A DNA stretch of 64,000 nucleotides from CAVVEQ01 sp963806635 (GTDB lineage: Bacteria > Chloroflexota > Anaerolineae > Anaerolineales > Anaerolineaceae): positions 1,364,001 to 1,428,000 of the forward strand of contig CAWDZA010000015.1 of assembly GCA_963806635.1 (NCBI GenBank). Reading direction: 5' to 3'. Of this stretch, positions 43,284-52,861 are shown one piece after another. The notes beneath the pieces are model-generated. The model worked only from the letters and a program-made list of their open reading frames with translations, did no database searches and had not been told where the DNA came from. The position numbers were made by a program, and so were the translations under genes. Position 1 is the stretch's first letter. Every line of letters starts with the position of its first letter.

Positions 43284-44948
43284 TCAGGGAAAGAATGTGG
43301 CCAGGATGCTGCGGTTTTCAGCCCTGCACAAATTACGGATCTCATTCTGGGTTAAAGGCGGAAAAGGCTCGTAAACAAAATCCTGCAACAATTCTGCCTG
43401 CGTAAATTCCCGCGGCTCGAAAACCCTGTCCTCCGGCTGCCACGGAATATCGATGCGCTCTCCACGTCGCAGCAGCCGCTTGCGTGATTCACACAGACGG
43501 AGTGTATCCAAAAGTGCCGGCAGCAGGTGGCGGTTGCGCGGGCCGAGCACCGAGCACCAGGTACCGCTGAGATGGTGCACAACCATGTGTGCCGAATTTG
43601 GGAAGGGCATGCAGCCATCGATCCATTTATCCACGACATTCCGCAATGGGCTGGCGCATGTTCCCACCGCCATTTTCTTCCCAGGCAGGCTGGCAATATC
43701 TGCCTGCGTGTATTCTTTCCCATCCCTGTCGAACCAGACCTGCCTGCCCTCATTGGAAACTCCCGGACCAAAAATAACAACGAGTGCAAAATCCGTCCGC
43801 TGCCCTTCGTGGAATAACATGTCGAATGCGTAGCGTATGGAAGCCAGGCAGCCTCCCCGGCACACCATTTCCATTTTGACCACATCCTCCTGATCCAGCC
43901 GGGTGCCAGGGCTTGCGAGGGAAACTCCTGCACGGTGATCCCCAACCAACACTCGCACATTTGGGAAATTCCTCTGCATCCAGCCACCCATCAGAGAAGG
44001 ATCAGCCTCCTTGAAAGGCGTCACCGCTTGATCTCCGATAATCTCGATCCCTGGATCATTGAATCCTTCCTGATCCGCGATCTGCATCAGCGGCACAAAA
44101 GCCGGATCAATCCCCATCATGCGGGTGGCCACCCGGTCGGTTTCCACCGCCTGGTTCCCGCTGATGATAATCCTGGACTGCACCGGGTCCACCGGTGCTG
44201 GTCCGTTTCCTTCTCCACCCACGATCCCGTCGATGATCACCAGATCTGGTTGAAAAAGCCTGAGCATATCCACCAGCTTCTGGTTCAGGGCATGGTTGTG
44301 ATTGCGCAGGCGCAGAAAATAGGGAATGGTGCCCATCGCATTTTTAAATCCCAGGGTGACCCCCGAGTATAAGTTTGTTTTCATCTTTGGCAGGGAGATA
44401 TAAAAAGCCTCACCCTTGATCACCGGGACAAAGGCCCGGGGGACGATCATTTCCCGCATCACCTTCGCCCGTGGCAGAAGGTACCTCTCTTCGGGTTGTT
44501 CCTCGAGCGCAACAAGCCCCACACCGCGAATCCTGGCCAGGCGGTCCAACCCTGCAATACGGAAGGCTGCCCGGGTGGGCATACCCTTCCCTGCTGATTC
44601 CACGACCTGAATATCACGGGTGAATTGCTGCAGAAATAACACCAACGCATCCAGCACCCGCGGATCGGTGGACTCGGGGTAATCCCTCTCCTGCATCCCC
44701 AGTTCGTGAAAAACTGTCACCAGGTTGGGTTTTATCAATACCTGGCGTCCGCGGAGAACCGACGAAAAATGCACTTTTTCATCCAGCGCGGTAAGGTTAC
44801 GGAAAACCGTTTCTCGGATCGCGACGACATCCTCGCGAACCTCGTATTGATCGCTTCCGAAATTCGCAGGCAGGCTCACGTAATCCCGTAAATAATCCAA
44901 CCTGGGGGCATGAGTGATGACCACCGTGCTCTTCGTCGATTTTTGCAT
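43284..44948 (-). CDS. DUF362 domain-containing protein
   Basis: A 554-residue protein. The N-terminal half is DUF362: LIKPNLVTVF near residue 72, AFYISLPKMKTNLYSGVTLGFKNAMGTIP, and VDMLRLFQPDLVIIDGIVGGEGNGP followed by GNQAVETDRVATRMMGIDP. DUF362 proteins often accompany Fe-S or cofactor-dependent enzymes, but no biochemical role is established here. The C-terminal half (RRGGCLASIRYAFDML, GKKMAVGTCASPL) is less familiar and holds a few cysteines without a ferredoxin pattern. On the same strand as the synthase, 291 bp upstream; it could belong to the lipid locus or stand alone. Confidence 0.75.
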   Translation of the reverse strand: MQKSTKSTVVITHAPRLDYLRDYVSLPANFGSDQYEVREDVVAIRETVFRNLTALDEKVHFSSVLRGRQVLIKPNLVTVFHELGMQERDYPESTDPRVLDALVLFLQQFTRDIQVVESAGKGMPTRAAFRIAGLDRLARIRGVGLVALEEQPEERYLLPRAKVMREMIVPRAFVPVIKGEAFYISLPKMKTNLYSGVTLGFKNAMGTIPYFLRLRNHNHALNQKLVDMLRLFQPDLVIIDGIVGGEGNGPAPVDPVQSRIIISGNQAVETDRVATRMMGIDPAFVPLMQIADQEGFNDPGIEIIGDQAVTPFKEADPSLMGGWMQRNFPNVRVLVGDHRAGVSLASPGTRLDQEDVVKMEMVCRGGCLASIRYAFDMLFHEGQRTDFALVVIFGPGVSNEGRQVWFDRDGKEYTQADIASLPGKKMAVGTCASPLRNVVDKWIDGCMPFPNSAHMVVHHLSGTWCSVLGPRNRHLLPALLDTLRLCESRKRLLRRGERIDIPWQPEDRVFEPREFTQAELLQDFVYEPFPPLTQNEIRNLCRAENRSILATFFP

Positions 44949-44970
44949 ATGGGCTCAATCATACAATACC

Positions 44971-45035
44971 TACCGGTATTCGGAGAAAGGATTTCGAATC
45001 CTTTTAAGGAAATGATCATCAAATCAATGATTGAT
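44971..45035. promoter_or_regulatory. Divergent control region with three palindromes
   Basis: Between the leftward DUF362 gene and the rightward AhpD-like gene lie TACCGGTA (44971-44978), AAAGGATT-tcg-AATCCTTT (44986-45004, perfect 8-bp arms) and ATCAAT-g-ATTGAT (45023-45035). Three dyads within 65 bp of a divergent promoter region suggest binding of one or more regulators; no clear -35/-10 pair was assigned. Confidence 0.45.
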
Positions 45036-45058
45036 ACGATTAATGAGAGGCCATCTGT

Positions 45059-45616
45059 ATGGAAAACTTTATTTCCCCGCCGGTTAAAATCCCATTTTTT
45101 CTTCGATTACCAATATGGATATCGCGGAAAATGACTGGAAAAGACCTTTTGCCGGCGAAGATGCTTGCCTGGTACCCACGGGCGGCTGTGGGGTCCGGTG
45201 TTTTAGAAGTGATGGCAGCCCATCCCGAAAAGAAAATCGATGAACGAATACTCAAACTGGTGCGGATCCAGGCTTCCCTGACCGCATCCTGCGCTTTTTG
45301 TTTCGATATGAACAGCTTCCATGCTGAAGAAGCAGGTATCTCCGGGGAAGAGCTGCAAGCCCTTCAGGGCAGAACCAGCATCGATGGAATTGCGACCTTT
45401 TCTCAGCGTGAAAGGCTGGCAATTGAATACGCCAGGTTGATCACCAGTACACCTTTGATATTCCCACCGGGATTTTCCCACGAAATTCTGCAGAATTTCA
45501 ATGAACGGGAGATCGTCCTCCTGGCTAGCACGGCGGCGCAGGTGAATTACTGGGCACGCCTAATCCAGGCGCTCGGCATCCCGCCAGCCGGATTCACCGA
45601 CCAGTGTAAGATCTAA
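45059..45616 (+). CDS. Carboxymuconolactone decarboxylase family (AhpD-like) protein
   Basis: A 185-residue all-helical AhpD-fold protein. The redox signature CAFCFDMNSFHAE (CxxC with a following His) near residue 80 is that of peroxidase/alkylhydroperoxidase-like members rather than decarboxylases. It is preceded by GAGAGG nine bases before the ATG. It probably reduces peroxides or works as a thiol adaptor; no partner reductase is adjacent. Divergent from DUF362. Confidence 0.85.
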   Translation: MENFISPPVKIPFFLRLPIWISRKMTGKDLLPAKMLAWYPRAAVGSGVLEVMAAHPEKKIDERILKLVRIQASLTASCAFCFDMNSFHAEEAGISGEELQALQGRTSIDGIATFSQRERLAIEYARLITSTPLIFPPGFSHEILQNFNEREIVLLASTAAQVNYWARLIQALGIPPAGFTDQCKI

Positions 45617-45723
45617 TTTTCACCCATTAAACAACTCTTTATCAGTTTTTCGCTTTCCCCACTTTTTCTTCTATAATAGGCATTGAATCACAAATCCGCA
45701 GTCTATTTCATCGGGGCAGGCAA

Positions 45724-46404
45724 ATGAAGAAGTTTTTTCTGGATCGATCGGTCTCTCTTTTAATGGTGATCATTGTTGTGATCCTGGCTACTCTATTCCA
45801 ATCAGGTATCTCTTACAGCACAACTTTCGGCCGGTTAAAAGATAACATCCAGATGATGACCTGGATGCCCATCTCGTTCCTTTCGCTGCGTTTTTTCCTG
45901 TTATTCGCGGCGATCCTTCTTTGGATTATCCAGAAAAAGAAACTGCTTTTCAAGATAATTGTGATCGCCAATTCCTTTTTGACCTTCGGATTGGTGCTGA
46001 ACGTGGCTGCCTTGTTGGACGTTCTTGTCGGTTTTAAATCAGGACCCATAAAATTGCTCATCCTCGGCGTAATTTTCCTCGCAGCTTCAAATGTATTGAT
46101 ATTTTCAGTGTGGTATTGGATCATTGACCCGCCCGGCGTGGAGGAAGATCCGCGCGACCATGAAGCCTGGGATTTCCTATTCCCGCAACGGGGCGGCGAG
46201 CTCCCGCATTATGAAAATTGGGTTCCCCATTACACAGACTATCTTTTTGTGGCCTTCACCACCAGCATTGCCTTCAGCCCGACCGATACTTTGCCCCTCA
46301 CCCGCCGAGCCAAGGTGCTTATGATGCTTCAAGCGGGAGTGTCACTGGTCACCATCACGGCGATCGCCAGCAGCGTGATCAATATCATGGCGGGAAGCGG
46401 ATGA
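45724..46404 (+). CDS. Integral membrane protein, DUF1345-like C-terminus
   Basis: A 226-residue membrane protein with about five hydrophobic segments (residues 10-28, 44-68, 74-95, 101-125 and 195-222). The segment DYLFVAFTTSIAFSPTDTLP followed by TRRAKVLMMLQAG resembles the last part of DUF1345 proteins, which have an ion-channel-like arrangement. Function is unknown. A TATAAT at 45672-45677 without a good -35 lies in front. It is followed 26 bp later by the DUF2142 gene. Confidence 0.6.
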   Translation: MKKFFLDRSVSLLMVIIVVILATLFQSGISYSTTFGRLKDNIQMMTWMPISFLSLRFFLLFAAILLWIIQKKKLLFKIIVIANSFLTFGLVLNVAALLDVLVGFKSGPIKLLILGVIFLAASNVLIFSVWYWIIDPPGVEEDPRDHEAWDFLFPQRGGELPHYENWVPHYTDYLFVAFTTSIAFSPTDTLPLTRRAKVLMMLQAGVSLVTITAIASSVINIMAGSG

Positions 46405-46430
46405 TCCTTGATAGTTTATGATCTGATAGC

Positions 46431-48250
46431 ATGAGCAAATTAATTCAATCCCCATCCAAGCTCTTTCTGATTCTTTGCCTGGTTTTCGGCACAATAATGA
46501 TCTTCCTGATGCCTGCCGGAGCAGGGTACGATGAAGAGACCCACCTGGCCAGGATCTACGAGATGAGCCGGGATCATCTGATTCCTAATACAGTGGCTGG
46601 GTGTCTCTGGAAATGGGATTCCCTCAAAGCATGCTTCAAGTATCTTATCAGACCAACAGCAATTCCTCCAACCATTGACAAAGACCGATATCACGAGGGA
46701 TTAATGCCTGGGGATTAAGTCGGACAGATTGGATCGCACACCAGACCAGAGCCACTTATTCACCGGTTTTTTACCTTCCACAGGCAATTCTGCTAGGAGT
46801 TGTTGGATATATCCTCAACTTTCCCGATTCTTGTTCTATATTGGGTACTCAGATTCTCCTATCTTCTTACTTATGTTGTTATGTGTATTTCGCCATCAGA
46901 CTGATGCCAAAATTTAAATGGACCCTTTTCGTGCTGCTCTTGGCTCCAATGGCCATGATCCAGGCAGTTTCGATATCTGCCGATCCATTGACCAACGGCA
47001 TGAGTTTTCTTTTCGTTGCTTGGTCTCTTTACCTGATTGAGGGAAAAAAGACAATCGATAACAAAGACCTTCTGGGTCACGATGTTGTTTGCGTTCTTTC
47101 CTTTTCTCGGTAAAACCAAATTCCACCCCTCTGGTTCTGCTTCTGGTGCTGCTCAAGCCCTCACAATTTTCATCGAAAAAATCGATGTGGCTATTTTGGG
47201 GATTGATTGTCAGTCCTCTTCCTGGTTGAGGTGGGCGGATGGACCGCGATTCAGTACCAATCCGAAACCGCCAGACGCGGGCTCTCCGATTCCGAAACCT
47301 CTGGATTGCTTTCAATCTTGCTCGCGTCACCGTTGACATTTATCGGCGGTTTAATCACCTACATTGGAACGAATATTCCTCCGGCACTTAAAGACTCCGT
47401 GGCATCCTTTGGGTATGGGTATTATTCAATGCCCGCACTCGTTTATATCTTTTTCTTCATCGGGCTCGTCAGCGCAGTGCTGCATGATTGGCAGTTGGAA
47501 GGCTTTTCGAAATCTACGCGGATCCTTTTGAGTGTTGAATTCATTCTGCTATTTTTTGGTACCTTTGCTCTGCGGTTCGCGATCAAACAAAGTGTGGGCA
47601 GCCTTGCTCTCTCTCAGGGACGTTACTTTATTCCATTCATCCCATTGCTGATCTTCAGCATCTTTGGGGGAACGCTGCGCACGAAATTGAACGATCAGGC
47701 CTTAAGATTGACATCGTTTTGGGCTGCAACACTCACCCTAATTACTGTTTCAATTGCCATGTACCTTGTTTATTATGTACCCTGTGGTATGTATGTTTAC
47801 TCCCCTGGAAAATGCGTACTGCCCGTGTATAAAAATTGGGATCCCTCCCGCGAGAATTCGCTTCTCATCCGGCAGGACAAGCCTTTGGAACAGGTCTTCC
47901 AGCCGGATTGCGGGAAAACTGACAGCCTCTCCTTCTTCACATACCGGTCCCCACAAAACACCACTGAAGGTGAATTCTCTTTGCAAATGACTAATCTACA
48001 GACTGGAGAGCGTCTGTTCAATCTGACCTACCCAAATACAATGGTGACAGATGGCGCAATGACCGTGCTCAACATTCCGGCCGTCCGGCTGGATACGAAT
48101 GGCAAATACCGCATCGCAATCAGCACGGATGACTCCCAGGCGATCTTTTCAATTGGTCTGTCTGATAAGCAGCGCATCCGTGGGTCTCTCTCGCAGGCTG
48201 GGCAGTCCATCGACAAGGATCTGCTATTCCAATATAGCTGTGTGAAATAG
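46431..48250 (+). pseudogene. DUF2142 family membrane protein, broken by frameshifts
   Basis: Pieces in several frames reconstruct a protein of about 600 residues with many membrane spans. The start MSKLIQSPSKLFLIL leads to AGYDEETHLARIYEMS, the acidic loop motif of DUF2142. SISADPLTNGMSFLFVAWSLYL and SQGRYFIPFIPLLIFSIFGG are also characteristic. A C-terminal soluble beta-rich domain follows (residues after CGMYVYSPGKC). The frame breaks near 46700, 46880, 47090 and 47200. Members are glycosyltransferase-like proteins tied to surface polysaccharides. Whether the gene is dead or mis-sequenced cannot be settled here. Confidence 0.6.
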
Positions 48251-48289
48251 ATCCTTCCAATAATGAGCTCTCATTAACATTCTCTGGCA

Positions 48290-48701
48290 ATGTTCTTCCT
48301 CACCTTATTTCTTGTCATTTTCGCATCTGTTTTCCTCGCTTCTGTATTAAGGATCAACCACCCGCACACGAAACCAGCTTCGGCAGACAGTTATGATGGA
48401 AGAACCTGTCCGATTGGTAACAACCTTTATCAAGGAGGATGCGTCGATCGCGCTTGGTTTTTCAACCTATCTGCCCGTCTTCGCGCTTTTTGGCGATCAC
48501 TTCACCCGTAAACTTTTCCCTGTGTACCCGCCTGAGACTCTTCTGGATAAATCCTGGTTTCAAAACAATAAGATCGATTTCCTCTTGTTATATCTCTCTG
48601 ACCCGCAAATGCCCAACCCTCCTTCCTGGTTGATACCATACCGGACCCAGGGAAATTGGGCTCTTTATTATCCCGAGTGGAACAAACCTGCAACTCCATA
48701 G
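48290..48701 (+). pseudogene. Remnant of a membrane glycosyltransferase-like protein C-terminus
   Basis: Two overlapping frames (48290 onward and 48393-48701) read together as one piece: a membrane helix MFFLTLFLVIFASVFLASVL, then EEPVRLVTTFIKEDASIALG, FALFGDHFTRKLFPVYPP and IDFLLLYLSDPQMP. The pattern is like the extracytoplasmic tail of ArnT/DUF2142-like membrane enzymes. There is no N-terminal catalytic part, so it appears to be a truncated relic beside the broken DUF2142 gene, with an extra frameshift near 48395. Confidence 0.45.
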
Positions 48702-48712
48702 AAGAGGCTGCC

Positions 48713-49159
48713 ATGCGACCTGACTGGGATTCCTACTTTCTGAAAATCGCTTACGCCGTTTCCGAGCGCTCCACTTGCGACCGGGCGTTCGTCGGCTGCG
48801 TTCTGGTGCTGGATAAACGCATCCTCACCACCGGCTTCAACGGCTCACCCGCCGGGCAGGAACATTGTGACGATGCCGGGCATCTCATGGTGGATGGTCA
48901 TTGCGTGCGTACCATCCATGCTGAAACAAACGCCATCATCCAAGCTGCACTGCATGGCGTTTCCACCCGTGGTTCCACCTGTTATGTTACCCACTTTCCT
49001 TGCATTAACTGCTCCAAGGTATTAATCAATGCTGGCATCACCCGCCTGGTGTATTGTGAATCCTACCGCCCCGACCCCGTCGCCTTTGATTTTCTAAATG
49101 GAGCGAAGATCGAGATCGCGCAAAAAGAGTTTTGCGCCAATCCGCCAAACTCTGATTAA
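48713..49159 (+). CDS. dCMP/cytidine deaminase family protein
   Basis: A 148-residue zinc deaminase. The zinc site is complete: HAETNAI (His ligand and catalytic Glu) and FPCINCSKVL (two Cys ligands). The insertion with CDDAGH and VDGHCVRTIHAE is typical of deoxycytidylate deaminases (ComEB type), which convert dCMP to dUMP. The ATG at 48713 (MRPDWDSYF) is the standard N-terminus, with GAAGAGG upstream. Confidence 0.9.
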   Translation: MRPDWDSYFLKIAYAVSERSTCDRAFVGCVLVLDKRILTTGFNGSPAGQEHCDDAGHLMVDGHCVRTIHAETNAIIQAALHGVSTRGSTCYVTHFPCINCSKVLINAGITRLVYCESYRPDPVAFDFLNGAKIEIAQKEFCANPPNSD

Positions 49160-49248
49160 TACCCGAATCCATTTGGCGGGTTTCACTCCCCGGATATATA
49201 ATCCTTCCAGGTTTATATCTTCATATTTTCGGTTTAACGGAGGGAATC

Positions 49249-50749
49249 ATGCCGGATTATGATGTCATTGTGATTGGCGGCGGCTTGGGAGGGCTTTCCT
49301 CCGGTGCTTTGCTCGCCCGCCAGGGAAGGCGCGTGCTGGTTCTGGAGCAAAGCGGGCAGGTGGGAGGCTGCTGCTCCACCTTCGAAAAGGATGGCTTTCA
49401 CTTCGATGTCGGTGCTTCCATCGTGGAGATCATCCAGCCAATCGAAAAAGTTTTTAAAATGCTCGGAGCCAAATTGCAGGAGGAAATGGATCTAATCTCG
49501 TGCGACCCGATCATGACTTACCTCTTCGAAAACGGCAAACGCATCACCTACCCGCTTTCCGCTGAGAAGACTGGCGAAGAGATCCGCAGAATTTCCCCGA
49601 CTGATGGCGCACGCTGGGCGGAGTTCTGCGCTTTCTCACAGGACCTGATGGACGTCACCCTGGATACATTCTTCAGTGAGCCAGCCAGCACCATGCAGGA
49701 TATGGCTGCCCTCATCCACAAGAACCCGCGTTTCCTCAAGTTCCTACCCACTTTTATGACCAGTTACCAGAGCGTTCTGGAAAAGTATTTCAAGAACGAG
49801 ACCGTGCTCAAAACCATGGCTTACCAGGCGTTCTATTTCGGCCTGCCCCCCGCGCTGGTACCCGGTCCCTACGCCATGGTGCCCTACACAGAGCACGTCG
49901 GCATTTATTATCCCCGCGGGGGCATGATCCAGATCCCGCTGGCTCTACAGCGCCTGGGCGAGAAATTCGGTATGGAATTGCGGCTGAATACCCGTGCAAC
50001 AAAAGTAATCGTCGAGAGAAACCAGGTGCGCGGCGTACGCCTGGCTGACGGAACTGTGCTCACATGTCGCCAGGTGGTCTCCAACATCAATGCCCGCACG
50101 CTTTACCTTAAGTTGATCGGCGCGGAGCATCTCCCCTCCATGGCCTTACGCGGACTAAGGAGCTACGATTATTCGATCTCTGTGCCGATGGTCTATATAG
50201 GCCTGGATTACGAGCCGCCTCTGGATGCCCACCATTCGATTTTTGCCGTTTCACCTGACGAGATGAACCGCCAGTATTTCGAATACATCCGCAAGGGAAA
50301 ACTTGCAAAGAAAAACTTCGGGCTGGTATGCTGGTCCACCCATACCGATCCCTCCCTTGCGCCTCAGGGCTGCCATATCCTGAATGTGATCCCCGAGGGC
50401 GGATATTACTTAAGCGACACAACCTGGGATGAAGAAAAACCCCGCTTCATCGAGCGCACAATCGAGAACCTTTCCAAGAAAAGCCATCCCGGGTCTCAAG
50501 GAGCATGTGGTGGCTGCCGATTGCGTCACCCCGCTGGATTTTGAGCGCAAGCTGCTGCTGCCGGAAGGCGCCATCTATTCCTTCCAGCAGGATCTGCCCG
50601 CCCAGGCGGTCTTCCGCCCGTCAGCTAAATCTAAGGTGATCTCCGGGCTCTACCTGGCTGGTTCCTCCACCCACCCCGGCGGCGGCGTGCCCACCACCAT
50701 CGCCTCGGGGATGATCGCCTCGAATTTGATCTCCAAATATGAATCCTGA
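49249..50749 (+). CDS. Phytoene desaturase/CrtI-like FAD oxidoreductase, one frameshift
   Basis: About 499 residues. The N-terminal dinucleotide motif is VIVIGGGLGGLSSGALLARQ followed by RVLVLEQSGQVGGCC. The C-terminus has the CrtI-type end GLYLAGSSTHPGGGVPTTIASG. One extra A in the AAAA run at 50479-50482 splits the frame: SKK then AIPGLKEHVVAADCVTP. Members desaturate or isomerise carotenoids or saturate retinol-like polyenes; no other carotenoid gene is nearby. GGAGGGAA precedes the ATG. Confidence 0.87.
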
Positions 50750-50761
50750 GGAGGAAATCCC

Positions 50762-50917
50762 ATGAGAAACAGATCCCATTTTCCCTGGCTTTCCCTGATA
50801 ATGGTTGGCGCGATCACAACTGTGATCTGGTGGAGCCTGCTGCCCGAGCATAAACGAGAGTTCTACCGCAATCTGGTTCGCCAGGTGCCCGACCTGCCTG
50901 GGCGTTATGTAATTTGA
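50762..50917 (+). CDS. Small single-pass membrane protein (51 aa)
   Basis: A 51-residue ORF with GAGGAGG before its ATG, 12 bp after the CrtI-like stop. It has one hydrophobic helix (residues 9-27, WLSLIMVGAITTVIWWSLL) and a basic tail. Spacing and ribosome site suggest real translation together with the oxidoreductase, possibly as a membrane anchor; no family recognised. Confidence 0.6.
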   Translation: MRNRSHFPWLSLIMVGAITTVIWWSLLPEHKREFYRNLVRQVPDLPGRYVI

Positions 50918-50937
50918 TCAAGAATCGCATTACAAAT

Positions 50938-50967
50938 AACCGGTGGTCAGAAAACTGATCACCGGTT
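50938..50967. terminator. Bidirectional terminator hairpin between convergent genes
   Basis: AACCGGTGGTCAG (50938-50950) and CTGATCACCGGTT (50955-50967) pair over 13 positions with one G-U, around an AAAA loop, followed by TATTAAA. It lies between the small membrane protein gene and the convergent radical SAM gene ending at 50970. Confidence 0.75.
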
Positions 50968-50969
50968 TA

Positions 50970-52313
50970 TTAAACCAAGCCATCCTGGGAAATTACACTG
51001 CGGGCTTGATCCCGCAGGTGGTTCACCCCCGAAAAGAATTCCCGCATGATAACCACTGCCAGATACTGACCAAAAGGGGTCAGACGTCTGGGGGTTTCCT
51101 TGCTGAATGCTCCCACCATGTTAAGGAAGAACATTTCCAGCCATAATCCCCGATTGCGGGTTACCCCAAATTGATTGGGCAGATCCTCCTTAGCGAGCTC
51201 AAGTCCGAACAGGTCCATCATCAGGTTGTAACGCACGCGAGCGTAATCATCATACCTCTGCTCTCCGCTCAGGCTCATTTGACCCTTGCTGATCCTTTCG
51301 GCGTAGTCGCTCAGGGAAAATGTGTTCACGTAAAGGGTTCCATCCAGGTAACTGAACGCGCCCGCCCCCAGACCGATATACTCCCGCGTATCCACGATAT
51401 ATTCGTCGATCAACCCGCTTCCGTTCCGCTGGAATGTCCAGGCAGCACTGGAAGTGAACTCCTTTTGCATTTCTTCCTGGATAATGTCAAAAAGCCTTCG
51501 CTCGCGGTGGTAATCCACCCTGCCAACACTCTCAGCTAGCGAGCGCGCGACAGTGGGTGAGGTCATCAACGGGTAGTAGGTAACCTGTTGCGCGCCGCTT
51601 TCGATCACCAAGTGGATATCCTCGCGAAGCATCTCCTCTGTCTGTGTCGGAAAATTGAAGATCATATCCACATTCAGGCAGGTGAAATCTGGTGCGTATC
51701 GCTGGATTCGTTTTTGGATCTCCACCGGTGTCCCGAATTTCCCGCAGCGATCCATACGGGTGAGCAAGTCTTCATTGAAACTTTGCACCCCCACCGAAAG
51801 TCGTTGAACCCTGCCCCGCACATTACTCATAACCAGATCATTCAGGTGATCCGGGTTGGTTTCGCAGGATACTTCACCGATGGGAAAGAGCTGATGTGCA
51901 AGGTCGATGGTGCTTGCCAATTCGTCCGGCAGGATGGTAGGTGTGCCACCGCCGATATAAAGGATTTCGAACTGGTACCCAAGTGCCGCCGCCATCTGCA
52001 TCTCAGATCTAAGGGATTTGAAATACGCGCGGGCACGTTTCTGTTCAAAGACATATCTATTAAATGAACAATATGGGCACAGACTCTCGCAGAAAGGAAC
52101 GTGAAGGTAGAGAACGTAGTTATGTCCGGGTTTTGGACCCGGCAACATGGAGGACACGCTGGGATGGATATTCAGGAACCGCCGGGTCTGCACTCGCAGC
52201 ACATGGGTAAGCGCCCTTTCAGCCATCCCCGGCAGCCAATCCCCTATTGGCTGGAACTCTTTCCTGGAATGTGATGGGCGGTGAGGATCATTTGCTTCGA
52301 TGCGGTTAGTCAT
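50970..52313 (-). CDS. Radical SAM coproporphyrinogen III oxidase-like protein (HemW family)
   Basis: A 447-residue radical SAM enzyme. The cluster motif CESLCPYCSFN near residue 75 binds the [4Fe-4S]/SAM centre, and EILYIGGGTPTILPDEL is the HemN/HemW family signature, with RLSVGVQSFNEDLL downstream. HemW proteins act as heme chaperones; true coproporphyrinogen oxidases (HemN) carry further residues I cannot confirm. It starts 5 bp after the stop of the OsmC-like gene on the same strand, so the two are cotranscribed. Confidence 0.87.
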   Translation of the reverse strand: MTNRIEANDPHRPSHSRKEFQPIGDWLPGMAERALTHVLRVQTRRFLNIHPSVSSMLPGPKPGHNYVLYLHVPFCESLCPYCSFNRYVFEQKRARAYFKSLRSEMQMAAALGYQFEILYIGGGTPTILPDELASTIDLAHQLFPIGEVSCETNPDHLNDLVMSNVRGRVQRLSVGVQSFNEDLLTRMDRCGKFGTPVEIQKRIQRYAPDFTCLNVDMIFNFPTQTEEMLREDIHLVIESGAQQVTYYPLMTSPTVARSLAESVGRVDYHRERRLFDIIQEEMQKEFTSSAAWTFQRNGSGLIDEYIVDTREYIGLGAGAFSYLDGTLYVNTFSLSDYAERISKGQMSLSGEQRYDDYARVRYNLMMDLFGLELAKEDLPNQFGVTRNRGLWLEMFFLNMVGAFSKETPRRLTPFGQYLAVVIMREFFSGVNHLRDQARSVISQDGLV

Positions 52314-52318
52314 GTTTT

Positions 52319-52837
52319 CTAAGAGCCGTCAGGAATTTCGAACCCATTGATCTTCTGAGTGACCCGAACCTCAACCTCCCCGGCGAGGGCCTTTTCGGTA
52401 AAACACATCCGGCGGGCGATGCGGATCAAATCCTTGAGCTCGCTTTGCGGGGCGTCTGAATCCAAAGTGATCTGCACTTCGAAGCCATCGCAGAACCCCT
52501 CCGCGTCACCTTTTAGAACGGATCCCTGTTCGTGGAATTTTCCCGTTACGAACACATGCTCATTCCGAATCGAGATCTTCCGTTTTGCCGCAACCTGCGA
52601 CAGATGCGAGATCAGTCAAAGCGCAATTCCAGATACAAAGTAGGTCAACGGGCTGGGAGCTGTTCCCTCCCCGCCGGGCATATAGGTGCCCTCATCGCTG
52701 GTGATTGCATACGTACGCCCTGTCTCCGGCTGCCCACCGATCACCTGCTTGCGCCAGTGATCCAACGAACGCGCATCAGCTTCCACGGAAATTGTCCGAA
52801 ATCCATCAGATTGCTTTTTTGTGACATTTCCTAACAT
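52319..52837 (-). CDS. OsmC family protein, probable selenoprotein (in-frame TGA at Sec74)
   Basis: A 172-residue OsmC/Ohr-fold peroxidase-like protein read through one in-frame TGA (52618-52616). The frame is identical on both sides and the 20 codons between the TGA and the next annotated-looking start are all sense. The TGA falls at GIAL-U-LISHLSQVAAKR, where OsmC proteins have the first catalytic Cys; the second is Cys145 in ARRMCFTEKAL, 71 residues later, as expected (about 65 in OsmC and Ohr). A SECIS-like hairpin follows the TGA. N-terminus: MLGNVTKKQSDGF; TAPSPLTYFVSG is the conserved lead-in. Alternative: TGC misread as TGA. Confidence 0.78.
52574..52615 (-). promoter_or_regulatory. 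SECIS-like hairpin after the OsmC TGA
   Basis: In the mRNA, 13 bases after UGA, UGUCGCA (52602-52596) pairs with UGCGGCA (52592-52586) in a 7-bp stem with one U-G, capped by loop GGU (52595-52593). The loop lies 20 bases after UGA, within the bacterial SECIS range, and GGU is also the key apical element of the E. coli fdhF SECIS. A lower helix GAUCU/AGAUC (52613-52609 / 52578-52574) can extend it. Confidence 0.65.
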
Positions 52838-52861
52838 TGAAATATATCCAAATAGAATTGA

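Noticed and set aside
48290..48701. Independent small-protein gene
   Set aside because: The two frames join into a C-terminal membrane-enzyme fragment, so it is a relic rather than a new gene.
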